NCBI GenBank assembly: GCA_963930655.1
Contig: OZ005604.1
Span: 12,720,001-12,784,000 of the forward strand
From: Myrica gale
Taxonomy: Eukaryota; Streptophyta; Magnoliopsida; Fagales; Myricaceae
Length of the DNA: 64,000 nt
Direction: 5' to 3'
Shown here: positions 25,501 to 36,600 of the stretch, piece after piece
How the letters are laid out: each line of letters starts with the position of its first letter
How positions within the stretch are numbered: the first letter of the stretch is position 1
Translations under genes and position numbers: made by a program
Notes under the pieces: model-generated
Databases searched by the model: none
What the model was told of the DNA's origin: nothing
The model's input: the letters and a program-made list of their open reading frames with translations, nothing else

Positions 25501-26133
25501 CATTAGATTTCTCTGTGACCATCATAGTAGGTTTGTCCTTCTTGATGAGATCTTGTGCTGACTGCAACATATTGAGCAGCTTTGACAATGTCACACTCAT
25601 CTTGTTCATATTGTAATTAAGGACAAACGGATTGAAAGAATCAGGCAGAGATGAAAGAATGACATCAACTTTTATGTCATTATCCATTTTAGCTCCCAAA
25701 AAGCTCAGTTCGTTGATGAAAGAAATCATCTTCAAGACATGATCCCGAACTGGGTTCCCTTCCACCATTTTGGTGGACATCAGATTCTTCAAAGCAATTT
25801 TCCTAGTAGATCTGCTCTGCTCTCCAAATTTTTTTTGGAGATACAACATAATGCATGCAGTTGTAGCCACGCCCTCACAATTTTTCTACAAAACATTTGA
25901 GATTGTGACAATAATATAGCACTTTGTCATATTATCATCATCATGCCTTTCTTAACGACTTTCATTTCTTCCTCAGTGGCATTTTCCAGGGCAAGCTCAG
26001 GTGTCTCAATGGTTAGAACATAACCGATTTTATCGGCTGAGAGAACAATCATTAGATTTCTCTTCCAATCAACATAATTCGGTCCTATCAACCGATTGTC
26101 ATCCAGAATCCTATCCAAAGGATTGAAATTCAT
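22551..26133 (-). pseudogene. Decayed copia gag-pol coding region
   Basis: In minus-strand order: gag pieces (26133-25927 with GPNYVDWKRNLMIVL; 25870-25400), a pre-integrase area (25290-25090), integrase C-terminal region (24136-23711, WGCLAHVKR and FVGYS), reverse transcriptase (23389-23096, MDVETTFLNGHIHEEIYMDQ, KVCKLEKFIYDLKQAS), and RNase H end (22799-22551, YAMVCTRPDISHAV). The catalytic YVDD-type box is present but in a shifted frame near 23115-23130. Many stops and shifts and an apparent deletion before the RNase H part mean no product can be made. Confidence 0.88.
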
Positions 26134-27712
26134 TTTGAATATGCAAAATCATTCACACATATATTTCCATTAGATTTAGGTTTTTGAATTACTAATGGTA
26201 CCACCCATTTGAAAAATAAACAAATATATCAAATATATCACAATAATGACAATTATAACAATTATATTCATGACATTCTAAATGGGTATCGAGAACCTCT
26301 ACCTTACATGCAACAACAATTCCATTTTGGTAATCATTTTACATATCTTGTAACGGCGAATAGCTACTATTCATCAAAATATACATCACTTGCAAAATAT
26401 TTTAGAATATTTGTGATTCTCGATTTTCTTTTGGCCTACCTAAACAAAAACATCTCATACTATTTTAGTACTTGCGTTTATTTGGTTTATGCATTCCATT
26501 AACTAAGTGTGTTCCAAATTCTTGTGAGTTTATGTCACTATTTTAGTAGACACTCCCAATAAGATGTAGACACTTATCTTCCCAAGAAATAAATAAGAAA
26601 ATTTTACAAAATTAAAATCGGTCTTATCCATTTTGGCTTCAACCAATTTTAATCAAGTAAAACTCCTATTTATTGATAGTAGATTCCATAGAAAAAATTA
26701 CAATAGTTAATCTTATTTAGCACTCAAAATTGGAAGAAAAATTCCATTTTTTTGATCAAACTAGGTTGGTCAACGGGTAAAACCGGTCTAACCCGTTGAC
26801 CCACCAGTCCGTATCCAACCCCATTGGTGGTGGGTAGTGGTCCGGGTTATACCCGGACCGGATCTTGGTCGCAGTCCGGGTCATACCCGGACCGAATCAA
26901 GTTGTCAAAGTCAAACTCGGACCTGAGCTGGGTCAATGGGCCCGGGTCCAACTCGTGGCTTTAGGCCCTTTTTTATTTTATTATGGACCCAGCCCAACGA
27001 TTGGGTTGGGTTGTTGGGCCTTGGGCCAGGTAGGACAAGTGTTTCCCTACCCAAGGCCCAAAGGGTGACCCAGGGCATCTCATGCCCTGAGCGCCGTTTG
27101 GCCCCAAGGACGCCTGAGGGGTCCGTAGTGGCACGGCTGGCCACCCCCTGCCACTCTTAGGCCGATGGGACGCCGGCCAACGTTTGGCAGGCCATCTCAC
27201 AGCCTGAGATGACTATGAGAGGCAGCGGGCCCCCACCCGCGTGCCCATGTACCCCTTTCGGAATACGTAATGGCAGCGGCCGCCTGTGGTCGTTGCTGGG
27301 GCCTCCTTGGATCACCAGGCGTGGTCCCCGGCCAGCTAAGGCACCATTGACGGTTGGTGGCGGACGATTGGAGAGCAAAACTTTGCTCTCTCTCCTTGCG
27401 ATTTTTAACATTCAGGAACCAAACATTTTTCAACGCAATAAACAAAATATCTCATACATGTTTTGCAAGAAGAACGCAATTCATACGCATGTTAAACAGA
27501 ATACAGAATATTTATTCAGATCGAATAGCATAACTTGTTCAACGGAACATAATAATATATTTCATCATATCTCATATGTAGTAAAGAGAAACAAAAGTTT
27601 TCTCTTTCACGTGATTTCAAAAATCGCGAATGGCTTTTAATTTTTCAATAGAAAATAGCAAGGTTAGTATAATCCAACAATTGCAATCATATGAACCAGT
27701 ATTCGATACCAC

Positions 27713-28263
27713 TGATAGTTTATGCGGAATTAAACTAAAATAAACAACACTTTCTCAACAATACATCAATCGGGATTATAATTGCAATTTCATATTCGAT
27801 TATCAGCCTGATACAAGAATTCAGGAATCCACAAACCTCAAGTCGCTTTACGATCCAATCCAAAACTCTAGCAATTTAGAATAGCAACTCAGATGCATTG
27901 CGTCCTAATGGATTTATGTCACTCTCTTTTTTTGGGATTTTTCTAATAGGTTCTGATGGCCAACTTCTTGAATATAATAGTTATATTTATAGGCCTTGGA
28001 AACCCTAGAGAGAGCATGAGACAGTATCCTTTGAGATCTCAAATTTCGGCCATATGATTAAACTGAAGAACTCTTGTAATAAAATTAGGGCTTCTACTTA
28101 TTACAATCAAGTCCATCAACATATTGTAATTGACCCTTGGAATTTGAGATTATTGCAAATATGTCAATTTACATACAATTAATTCCTTCCACCAAACTAT
28201 ATTTCATATGAAATATTAGGACTGGATTAGTTATTTGGTTATCGAGGGCACATAATTCTAACA
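27713..28263 (-). repeat. Upstream (5') LTR of the copia element
   Basis: Begins TGTTAGAATTATG and ends AAACTATCA on the minus strand, directly followed by the primer-binding site. It is 551 bp and visibly diverged from the partner LTR by substitutions and small indels, so the insertion is not recent. Confidence 0.9.
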
Positions 28264-28280
28264 ACTTGAACAAATAGTCA

Positions 28281-28659
28281 CTATGAAAAAGAACATCAAA
28301 ATCAATCTGCTTTTTTCTTACATTTTCATCGAAGTTAGAGAACGCGACAATCTGATTTTCTGATTGGTTCTCTCTTACTTCATCCTTGAGTTTTGACAAT
28401 TGAATCTCCTAAATTCTACAAACAACAAACGCCATGCATTGCTTTATTTATTGGCCCGAACAGAACATGTAAAAAGTTGAGATTAAATACTGCCATGCCA
28501 GCTCCTTCTTAAAAAAAAGTGATTGTTGTTCGCATTGGCTAGAAAATCAACCTAAATAAATGAATGCACAAAAACACCTTACTACTGAACTCAGACTGCC
28601 CATAGGAAATCGTTTGAAGAAACGGAGATCTACAACATCCTAGAGACAACGAGGAAGAT
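28281..28659. other. Stretch upstream of the Rab exon
   Basis: Probably Rab intron sequence on the minus strand. A direct repeat aaaagttgagattaaatact occurs here (about 28472) and again at about 28673. No first Rab exon was found. Confidence 0.4.
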
Positions 28660-28990
28660 GATGATTCACGGAAAAGTTGAGATTAAATACTGTCAGCTCC
28701 TTTTAAATGAAAAGCGAAGATTGCCCAAATTGAATCGTGTGAGGAAATCTAGCAAGGTGCTGCGAGATCTGCAACAACGTATAGAGGACGAGGAAGAGGA
28801 AGATCTGCATTCTTTCTATGCGGGTGGGTCAAAGTTAAATGGGTGGGTTACACAACTAAACGAGTCGGGCAAGGGTTATATCATTTTAATTGACGTGGTA
28901 AAAATCCAACCGTTGGAGTTTAAAGGAGAAATCTGAGCCGTTGCTCAGCACACTCAGCACCATAGTGCAAAGCATAATAACCGATCCGCC
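28660..28990 (-). repeat. Dispersed repeat, right copy (inverted partner at 17698-18012)
   Basis: Reverse-complement partner of the left copy. It differs by substitutions and by a small duplication (cagcacactcagcacc near 28945-28962). An ORF of 92 codons across it is a by-product; no domain is seen. Confidence 0.65.
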
Positions 28991-29416
28991 TCCCGGCAAA
29001 GGTATAACATCATTTGAGGTGTCCATTGAATTAAGTCACTCGAGAAGGATTATAACCCTCATGAGGAAGGCATGAAGAGAGTGTTTGGTTCGAGATTTAG
29101 TGCCCTGGAAAGAGGGTACTTTGAGAATACAACGATATCTAGCTTTGAATCCTACATTGATTCTTAGAAGGTTGACTCTAAGGTTAGGAATACGATTTTA
29201 TGTGGCCGGCATATATTTTATGAATTTTAAAATTTCCTCCGGCCATTATGTGGCATTATTTTCTTTTCTTTCATCTTCCTCGCATGCGTGTTCACTATAA
29301 ACTTGAAGAAGTAAGTTTCAGCTAGCATAGATCCTTGTCTTGTTCTTTATATGTTTGTCAACTATCTAGGGTAGAATCTAATTAATAAGCTACCCCTAGC
29401 TTGAGATAATGGTAGA
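28991..29416. other. Intergenic stretch
   Basis: No supported gene. Short frames only. Confidence 0.4.
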
Positions 29417-29650
29417 GAGAAACGAATGGGTTTGCTACCCATTTTAAAAGAGAACTGCCACCTGCCGGCCGTTTGGCAGCAAGGACCAGTCTAGAAGAGC
29501 AGGGCTTCCAACAAGGGCAGAACCCATGGGTAGCCGTCGGAGGCCCGAAACGAACGGGGTTGCTACCCATTCTAAAAGAGAACTGACATCTGCAAGCAGC
29601 AAGGACAGGTCTAGACGAGTAGTGCTCCCAACAAGGACAGAACCTGGGAA
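29417..29650. repeat. Tandem duplication, about 120-bp unit x 2
   Basis: Both units contain gttgctaccc/gtttgctaccc, aaaagagaactg, gcagcaaggac, agtctaga/ggtctaga and caacaag-g-cagaacc in the same order. The second unit is slightly shorter. Interesting as a local duplication, with no known function. Confidence 0.8.
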
Positions 29651-30780
29651 GGAGATCGGTGAAATCAAAACCTTGAAACCAATGAAAAATATAGTTAGAA
29701 AAAGGGAAGAAGTGTTCGCGAAATATGGAGGTTTGGGGATAGACGACTCACGTCTAGACTAATCTGGTCCCTTGGAAACTTCAGGTTGTATAGATAAACT
29801 TTGATATACCGAAACTAAATTAGTCGGCTCAACTTGCAAGTTGATACTACGGGCAATCCAATAACAACAAAGGGTTCATGTCGGCCCAAAGCTCAGAAGA
29901 GGTTGAGCTCCAGCTCCCGAAGAACATCAATTATAAAGTATCACACGCACGCGTATATTCCAAGATCTCAGATTACTCACGTGAAGCAAACATTCATGCA
30001 TAGGAAGACGTGTAGGAAGGGAGCCATACATAATACAAAGTGACAAGGGATCAAACTCCATAAAAAGGGGAACCTGAAAACATAAAGAATAAACTATAAA
30101 AGTAAAAGACAAGAAGGAGAAAGGTAAGTCGAAAATTAGAAGTTAGTAGTTGAGGCATTACGAAATAGAAACAAGAATACTGACTTAATTAACCATCGAT
30201 GGGTTTACACCCCGTGCTCGGAGTTCATTTGTATGTTTTGCAGGAAGAGATACGCAAAGATCGAGCTACATTTATTCCAAATATTATCCGTAAATCAACT
30301 GTTTCAACAAACTTAATTTACCTTATTTGCAGTTGGATTAATGGATGGATTATTTTCCTTTTGTTTTGTTGTTGCTAGACGTTTGATTTAATTTTATTGT
30401 TAAATATGGACAAGGTGAGTCTTGTGATATTTTAACCACGTACGTACTTACTATTCTTTCGTCACAAGTGAATGCTATTAATAAACATAAGAGTTAGGCC
30501 GCTCTCATAAAAAAAATCTCATTTCATATATAAATTTCTGAATATTAGGACGTTCATTTAACGGAATAGAATCGAGCACCAACTAGTGCGCTTTTTTATT
30601 CAGTACATAACAAATTAACAAAGCCAGGTGAGGGAAATATAAATGACACTATAAATTACGGGAGAACTGTATGGAGACTATTTGCACCAAATTCTAATAT
30701 AAAGTGAAAAAACAAACCAGTAAAGTAACAGTGGAAAGGGAATTAGGATAATAGATTGGTGGAACTGTGTAAGTACACAA
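29651..30780. other. Intergenic stretch
   Basis: No gene or mobile element recognised; short frames without domains. Confidence 0.4.
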
Positions 30781-30784
30781 AAGG

Positions 30785-31225
30785 GGTAAATACAATACTT
30801 TTTACACATCAATTACATGGAGTTTGACACTGTATAACTACCATAAACTATCAATTTTCAGACATTGTATCTCTCAACTAATAATGATAGACAATTTGCA
30901 TCTTCTAACAATTTTGACCCATCACATCATTCAACTATTACGGTTAGGCAATTTGTACTTTCTAGCAAATTTTTTTCCTCAAATAAAATAAAAATTGAGT
31001 TTTTTACACTTAAACTGACTATAATGCCTAAATGACTTACTAAATTGATAACAATACACTCAACTTGTGAAAAGTGGGTTAGAGATATTATAGTGATTTC
31101 GGTTAAATTATTTGACAGAGGTGCAAGGTGTATAAGACCAGTAGTTGAAGGGTGTAATGTGTCAAAGTTAATAATGTAGCGTGTAATATATCAAAACTCT
31201 GTTCAGTTGATTAGTGAAAAAATGT
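30785..31225. repeat. Diverged inverted-repeat (MITE-like) element
   Basis: Left phrases (gtaaatacaatac, cacatcaatt, tttgacac) have loosely complementary counterparts near 31120-31225 (gtgtcaaag, gaattaaatac). Non-coding. The family resembles the longer inverted repeat immediately to the right. Confidence 0.35.
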
Positions 31226-31227
31226 CT

Positions 31228-31990
31228 ATGAATTAAATACACTTTGCACGCTTTATGTTTGGGGGTGTTGATACATTGCATCCTAATATTTTATTTTTTG
31301 AGGCAATGAGCCCATTATGTTACATCCCCCAACGATTTGCACCCCGGAGTGAAATGTGGTGTCAAATTTGACGGTAATTATTTACATGTGTCTCCCGCAT
31401 GGCCTCAGTCCCTGTCAGATTATCGTATTGCCCTTGAATATTAAAAAATTAAGGATTAAATGAGCTTCAAACAAGTTACGATTTTATCCTATTAAATTTT
31501 GAAGCTCATTTGATCGTGACTTGTTTAAGATTCGAGAGCAATACTATAATCTGACGTAGACTAAGGTCACGTGGAGACACATGTAAATGATTACCATCTA
31601 TTTTGATACAAAAATTTCACTCCGGGATGCAAATCGTTAGAGAAGAAACAGCTCAATGTCTCAAAAATGAAACATTGAGGTATGTTAGTATACGGTCTAT
31701 ATCTTCCCGATTCAAGAAGACCATTTTTCATGATCTTCCTGAGTTAGGAGAATATTCCCAAATCAAGAAGATTGTGATTTGTCATGATCACATTGAGATT
31801 TGTGTTCAATTGCTTGATTTCTGATTACCCTGTATAGGTTACTCTCTCCTCCTATAAAATGATGGGTCATTGTACAGCTTATACACCTCAGACTATACAA
31901 AGTATTTTTCACTCTCTTTTTCTATTCTCTTATTTCAATAGGGTGCAATGTGTCAACACCCCTAAACATAAATGAGTGCAAAGTGTATTT
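31228..31990. repeat. Long inverted repeat (hairpin MITE) with an inserted segment
   Basis: The left arm begins taaatacactttgcac and contains gggggtgttgataca and tttgcaccccggagtgaaat. The right arm carries their reverse complements (atttcactccgggatgcaaa, gtgtcaacacccct, gtgcaaagtgtattta). The arms meet near 31470-31500. The right arm is interrupted at 31683-31937. Confidence 0.75.
31683..31937 (+). mobile_element. Possible small solo LTR inside the hairpin
   Basis: This 255-bp segment is absent from the matching left arm. It starts TGTTAG, ends TTTCA and contains a TATA box (cctataaaatg), as a small LTR would. No perfect 5-bp TSD was found, so the class is tentative. Confidence 0.35.
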
Positions 31991-32599
31991 AACTCATAGT
32001 ATATTTATCCTATTAAGCAAAAAAAATAAAGAATAAAACAGATCAGACGTATTCTGTGTTTAACTCCCAATGCTTCTAAACTCACATTCGGGTTTACCAT
32101 TGACAACCGCGATCCGGATTTGGTTGGGGCATTCCGGTTATTGTTTATTGAAAGAATGGGGGTTGGACTGCATACCTACTTGGATTGCATGTATAAAAGT
32201 CCATTGGAACCCAACATAAAAAAAGATAAGGAAATTTGTTTTTATAAGAACTAAAATATCATTGTTGTGATCCCAACTGGAATCAAGGGTATTAGGGGAA
32301 GATGAGGGATGGTAGGGTATGAAGATGAGGAAAGGAACACGACGTTGAATTGGAACATGATTGTCGAATTGGAAGTTGTCTTTGGGAAGTGAAGAAATTG
32401 TCTTACACGTGATGTCTTCAACTTGTGGGCTGAACTAATGGATTCCCATGGGCTGCCTGTTATTATCTTTTTATTACTGTTTTATTGCATTTGTAAGCCC
32501 ATGTAGCTGGGCTTAGTCTGCTATCTTTATTTCCTGTTTTAATTCAATGAAGGCCTTAGCCCATAGACGTACATACACATAGCGAAATTTGTACGCAAA
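31991..32599. other. Intergenic stretch left of CACTA B
   Basis: No gene seen. The last three bases before the CACTA end (32600-32602) are gga, matching the three bases after 59458. Confidence 0.5.
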
Positions 32600-32602
32600 G
32601 GA

Positions 32603-32990
32603 CACTACAAAATATAGGTCTATAGCGCCGGTCGCTAAAAACGCCGCTAACGGTATTGCCTTCAGCAGTGGTCTTTTTAGTGGCGGTCAGCTACGTTTTT
32701 TACAAAACGCCGCTCACTATATATGATAAACACATATAACAATCATGCAATGTTATATGAAAGACATTATACTTTTAAATTATAAGTATTATATATTATT
32801 ACTACTAACTTATTTTAATTAAGATTATTATACTTGTTATAAAAAAGAGTGTAAAATAATATGCTATGTAATTAATACTAAGTATATAGATTTATAAATA
32901 CTATTACAAATTACAACAGATTTTAATTTACTAAAAACACATAACATGTATATAGCTTATTATTAAAAAAATTGAAAAACTACAAATAAA
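32603..32990. repeat. Left terminal region of CACTA B
   Basis: Starts CACTAC, followed by subterminal units such as gcgccggtcgctaaaaacgc and cgccgctaacgg up to about 32720, then AT-rich DNA homologous to the right interior of element A. Confidence 0.75.
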
Positions 32991-33129
32991 AAAAAAACAC
33001 TCAAAACAGTGAGTTTTGACACTCATCACTTCTCTCCCTTTAAATTAAATCCTTCCCGCTCCCCCGCGCCAAGTAAAATCTAAAGTCCCCCTTTTTCTCG
33101 CACGATCCCAAATTCCCCCCGGGATCAGC

Positions 33130-33430
33130 GTGGGCTCGTGCAGCCGAAGCTTGGAGACTCCTTCGCAGGAATTAGGTGGCACTGCTGCGGCACCATCGCC
33201 AACGCCATGGCAGTTGGTGGAGAGAACTTCAATCGCGACATGGGACCTATTCTCAAAGCTAAACCCTATGGCCGAGGAGTTCGTGGATTTAGGGATTCAT
33301 CCCATTCGGGTTGCAGAGGGCTATGAAATGTCATCACGAATTCTCCCTATTTGGGTGACATTGAGGTCTGGGCGGCAAGCTATCTGGGCAGTAAGGGTGA
33401 AGATCTTGCTGAGAAGCTCTCTTCTTTGAC
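33130..33430 (+). pseudogene. Captured gene fragment, in part CCT5-like
   Basis: One frame reads EEFVDLGIHPIRVAEGYEMS, closely matching the GIHPIRIAEGYEMASR segment of the chaperonin subunit CCT epsilon (CCT5), a subunit of the cytosolic TRiC folding ring. The match is limited to about 20 residues; sequence on either side does not follow CCT5. The fragment lies just inside the R-type end of CACTA B, pointing inward. This is a captured or shuffled exon, not a working chaperonin gene. Confidence 0.5.
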
Positions 33431-33650
33431 TTCAGGGCTCCACAAGTTACAACTCCTATAAGCTGAAACTATCACGCCCAAGAAAATTGATGGCTCCAAA
33501 GGCCAGAGGCAAACCAAAGCCCCCTCTTTTGCCGTTATAGCCTTGCTCTTCCATCGAAGATCTCTTTGCTCCCCTTAGCAAACCCAGGGTACTTCGCCAA
33601 AGTCAGCCCAGGTGGAAACATCAATTGTCGTGAGTTACTTTGACATCATC
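33431..33650 (+). other. Protein-like frame of unknown origin
   Basis: The frame starting near 33348 reads YLGDIEVWAASYLGSKGEDL then AEKLSSLTSGLHKLQ before a stop near 33461. It may be another captured exon. Family not recognised. The giant LTR insertion site (TSD tcatc) follows at 33646. Confidence 0.3.
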
Positions 33651-36600
33651 TGTGAGACCCCGTATTTCATTTTTGTTATTTGCTCTATGTATTTGTTTTG
33701 GATTTAAATTCAAGGGGCCGTTGTTTGGCCAATGTAACATGTTAAGTTGATTATGATATTTTGAACTATAAGTTTCCTTAAGTATTTTCATTATGATGTG
33801 AAATTATGTTAAAATTGTCATGGCCGAATTTCTCAAGGTAGGTTTCTTTTATGAATTAAAATTTTTCCATTGGCTTATTATTATGCTACCATGATTTATG
33901 AAATCAAATACAAGAATATTTGGAGAATATTTTATTTCTTATTATTGTCGAAATTCTCTAAGTAAAATTCATTACATAATAATAGTCTATAGTTGTGAAA
34001 TTCTATGTTGTACATGTAAATTATTTTATGTCCTTGTTAAGTAACCTTAATCTCCATTAGGTAGTCTTAAACATCATTAGGAGAATTAAGTGATAAGTTG
34101 GTAGGCTTATAGGATAACTTGATAAAGAACTAAGAGATAAGTTAGTGTGCTTATAATGGAGATAAGTTAATAAGCTTGTAATGGAGATAAGCTAGTGTGA
34201 TTATAATAGAGATAAGTTAATGTGCCTATAAAGTAGACCATGTGATAAGAGAAAGATAAAATGAAAAAGTAGAAAAATCAAAGGCAAGAGAGGAATTTAC
34301 GTGAAGGACAAAGAGAAAACTGAATTGGCTTTTGGGTGATTCACGTGAAAGACAGAAAACAAGAAAAGAGGAAAAGACAAAGTGCATTAAATTAGCAGCC
34401 CATTTTAGCCAATGGCATGGGGCGATACAAACAAAGTTGTTTCCCCCCTTCACGTGATAAGCCTTCTTTCATTCTTACACTTCACTTCATCTCACCATTT
34501 GCATTTCGCATCACTCTCCTTGCTCAACTCTTCCTTGTGGCCGAACTCCTCATCATCTTCAATTCATCTTCCTCTTGACCGAAACACTCATCACTTCATA
34601 TCACCTCTCTTTTGGCTGAGAACCCCCCTCTTCACTTCTCCAAGCTTCCCTTTTCTTCATACCATTTCCAGCAGCTGCCCTCATCTCATTTTTCTCACCT
34701 TAAGCCTCATCATAACACCTCTTTGCTCTCATCTCAGCCCCTTTGTAGCCATACTAGAGAGAAGCCGAGAGATTAGAGAGGTAGGATGTCACGCCCCGAA
34801 CGCCATCCCGCAGGGACCGTGACAGCCGCGAGCATTCCTCGAGAACACTCCAGCGCTTACACTAACTCTTACAGCGGAAACCTTTTTTTTTTTTTTTTGT
34901 AAATACACATAGGATGGCTCACTCAGGATCCACATGTTGGCCGAGATACAAGCTCAATGATCATAACCTCTCAGTATACACATCATAATTCAGAAAAGTC
35001 TATACATTACATCTTGTTCGCAAGCTTATACAAAACGTACTAGGGCAACATACTGCCACTTGATCAAAACCAGCACTCACTAGTGCTACCTCGGAGTTCA
35101 CCAACTCCGGCTCCAATTCCCAAAATTCCAGGATTTCTACGTGAGATACTCCTCTGCTCCCCAATTATCATGTGGATCTGGAATGATACGATTTAAAAAC
35201 TATGAGTCGAAAGACTCAGTAAGGAACAACAATTTGAAACATGAGCTTTGATAAACATGACTTTAAAAACTTACTTGCTTCAATACACTGTAGAGTTAAG
35301 AAAAGAAATGCATAACTGTGAGTCATGAGATAGTGCATAAAAACCATGATGCATATGCATGCTCCGTGATGCACATGCCATGCACTAAAATCTCTTGCCA
35401 CTCTTGGCCTTTTCAAATGCATTTCAAATCTCGAAATTGGCCCCAGGCCCTTAAAATATTTCTTTCATAACTTGTACTTGAAATTGGCCCTTGGCCCTTA
35501 AAAATCACTTATTCATACTTGTGGGCTTTCTCGCTCCATTTAACCCCCCTGAAATCAGGGTTGTGCTGTTCCCATCGGAACTGTCCCCTATTTCCCTTGG
35601 AGACCTTACATACGGTCAAGCTAGCACACCTTCTCGCATTCGTCCTTCAGTGGCTAGACATGACCCTTGGAGGTGCCACACCTTCTCGAGCAACGTTCCT
35701 CGGTGTGGTTGCACATACCTCACGGACTAACCCATCCTTCACGAACAACGTCCCTCGGCATGGATGTCGAACCTCACTTACTTGGTACGGGTTCAACCAA
35801 AACCTCCGGGCTTAATCATAACATAAATTCTTTTTCATTTGCATAAAACAACTTTTAATGTTTCTATGAAATGAACATGCCATGCCATGCCACTCTTGAA
35901 AACATCGTAATTTCATTTGCATCAAAACGTCTCTCATGCGTTCATGCAAATGATCATGCTATGACATGTTCGAAACATCATGCGTACTTGAAACATTCTA
36001 TATGCACAATACATGTCACTTGTATTAAAAATATCTTGCCATGCACAATAAAACATGCAGTGTATCATTCCAGTTTTCATAAAAGTGTAAGATTCACTTA
36101 CCGCACTCCTTGCACTTATTGCACTTATACCGATCCACTCGAACTTAGTTCGGTCTTCGCCTACAAGCGATACTCCAATGCTTAGTTATCCATATTCAAC
36201 AAAGCATACCAACGTATCATTTACGATCTTAGTTTCAGAGTTCCAATCTTAGAACATGAGATTTCATAATGTGACCTTCCTTATAAACATTGTTAACTTT
36301 CATAATCAAAGTGAAAGTAGCAAAGATCATACATATCAAACAACTCCAATTACGTGAACTTCTAGGGTATTTCAACTCGATCTTTATATCTTCTTTCGTA
36401 ACCTCGATGTCCAATATCGAATTCGTAGTCCTTAAACCTAACTCGATTACTTCAAAGTACTGGAACTAAACCGCTCTTCGATACGTGCAAGGTTGCTGTT
36501 TTCACCTTCTTCGTGGCCAACTCGTATCCAACTTGATCAATTAATTCTTCCTGTCCCTTAACATTGATTCCAAAGCCTATCATGAAATCAGCAACAACAT

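Larger units (their letters stand above)
21195..28268 (-). mobile_element. Ty1/copia retrotransposon, two LTRs, decayed coding region
   Basis: The element (21200-28263) is bounded by related LTRs of 585 and 551 bp, with flanks gcttg and acttg as a slightly diverged 5-bp TSD. On the minus strand the upstream LTR (28263-27713) starts TGTTAGAATTATG and ends TATCA. It is followed by a primer-binding site like initiator-tRNA-Met (tggtatcgaatac). A purine tract gagggaaaatgggaaa precedes the downstream LTR. Coding remnants run in the order gag, integrase, reverse transcriptase, RNase H, broken by stops and frameshifts. A GC-richer 1.6 kb leader (26134-27712) lies between the upstream LTR and gag. 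Confidence 0.92.
21139..28280 (-). pseudogene. Rab1/RABD-type GTPase exon, split by a copia insertion
   Basis: Minus-strand pieces 28280-28264 and 21199-21139 join across the retrotransposon to read DYLFKLLLIGDFGVGKSC and then LLLRFA, ending at a GT donor (21138-21137). An acceptor (tttttcatag) precedes the first piece in the right phase for the usual Tyr codon split. This is the P-loop exon of Rab1-class small GTPases, which run ER-to-Golgi vesicle transport. The P-loop has Phe where the family has Ser (GDSGVGKS). Neither the preceding exon encoding the N-terminus nor the next exon (switch regions) was found nearby. The exon was therefore a fragment or dead copy even apart from the 7 kb insertion. 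Confidence 0.75.

Noticed and set aside
26865..27445. Cluster of overlapping GC-rich ORFs on both strands
   Set aside because: They are in the untranslated leader of the copia element and have no domain; frames exist in every direction because of base composition.
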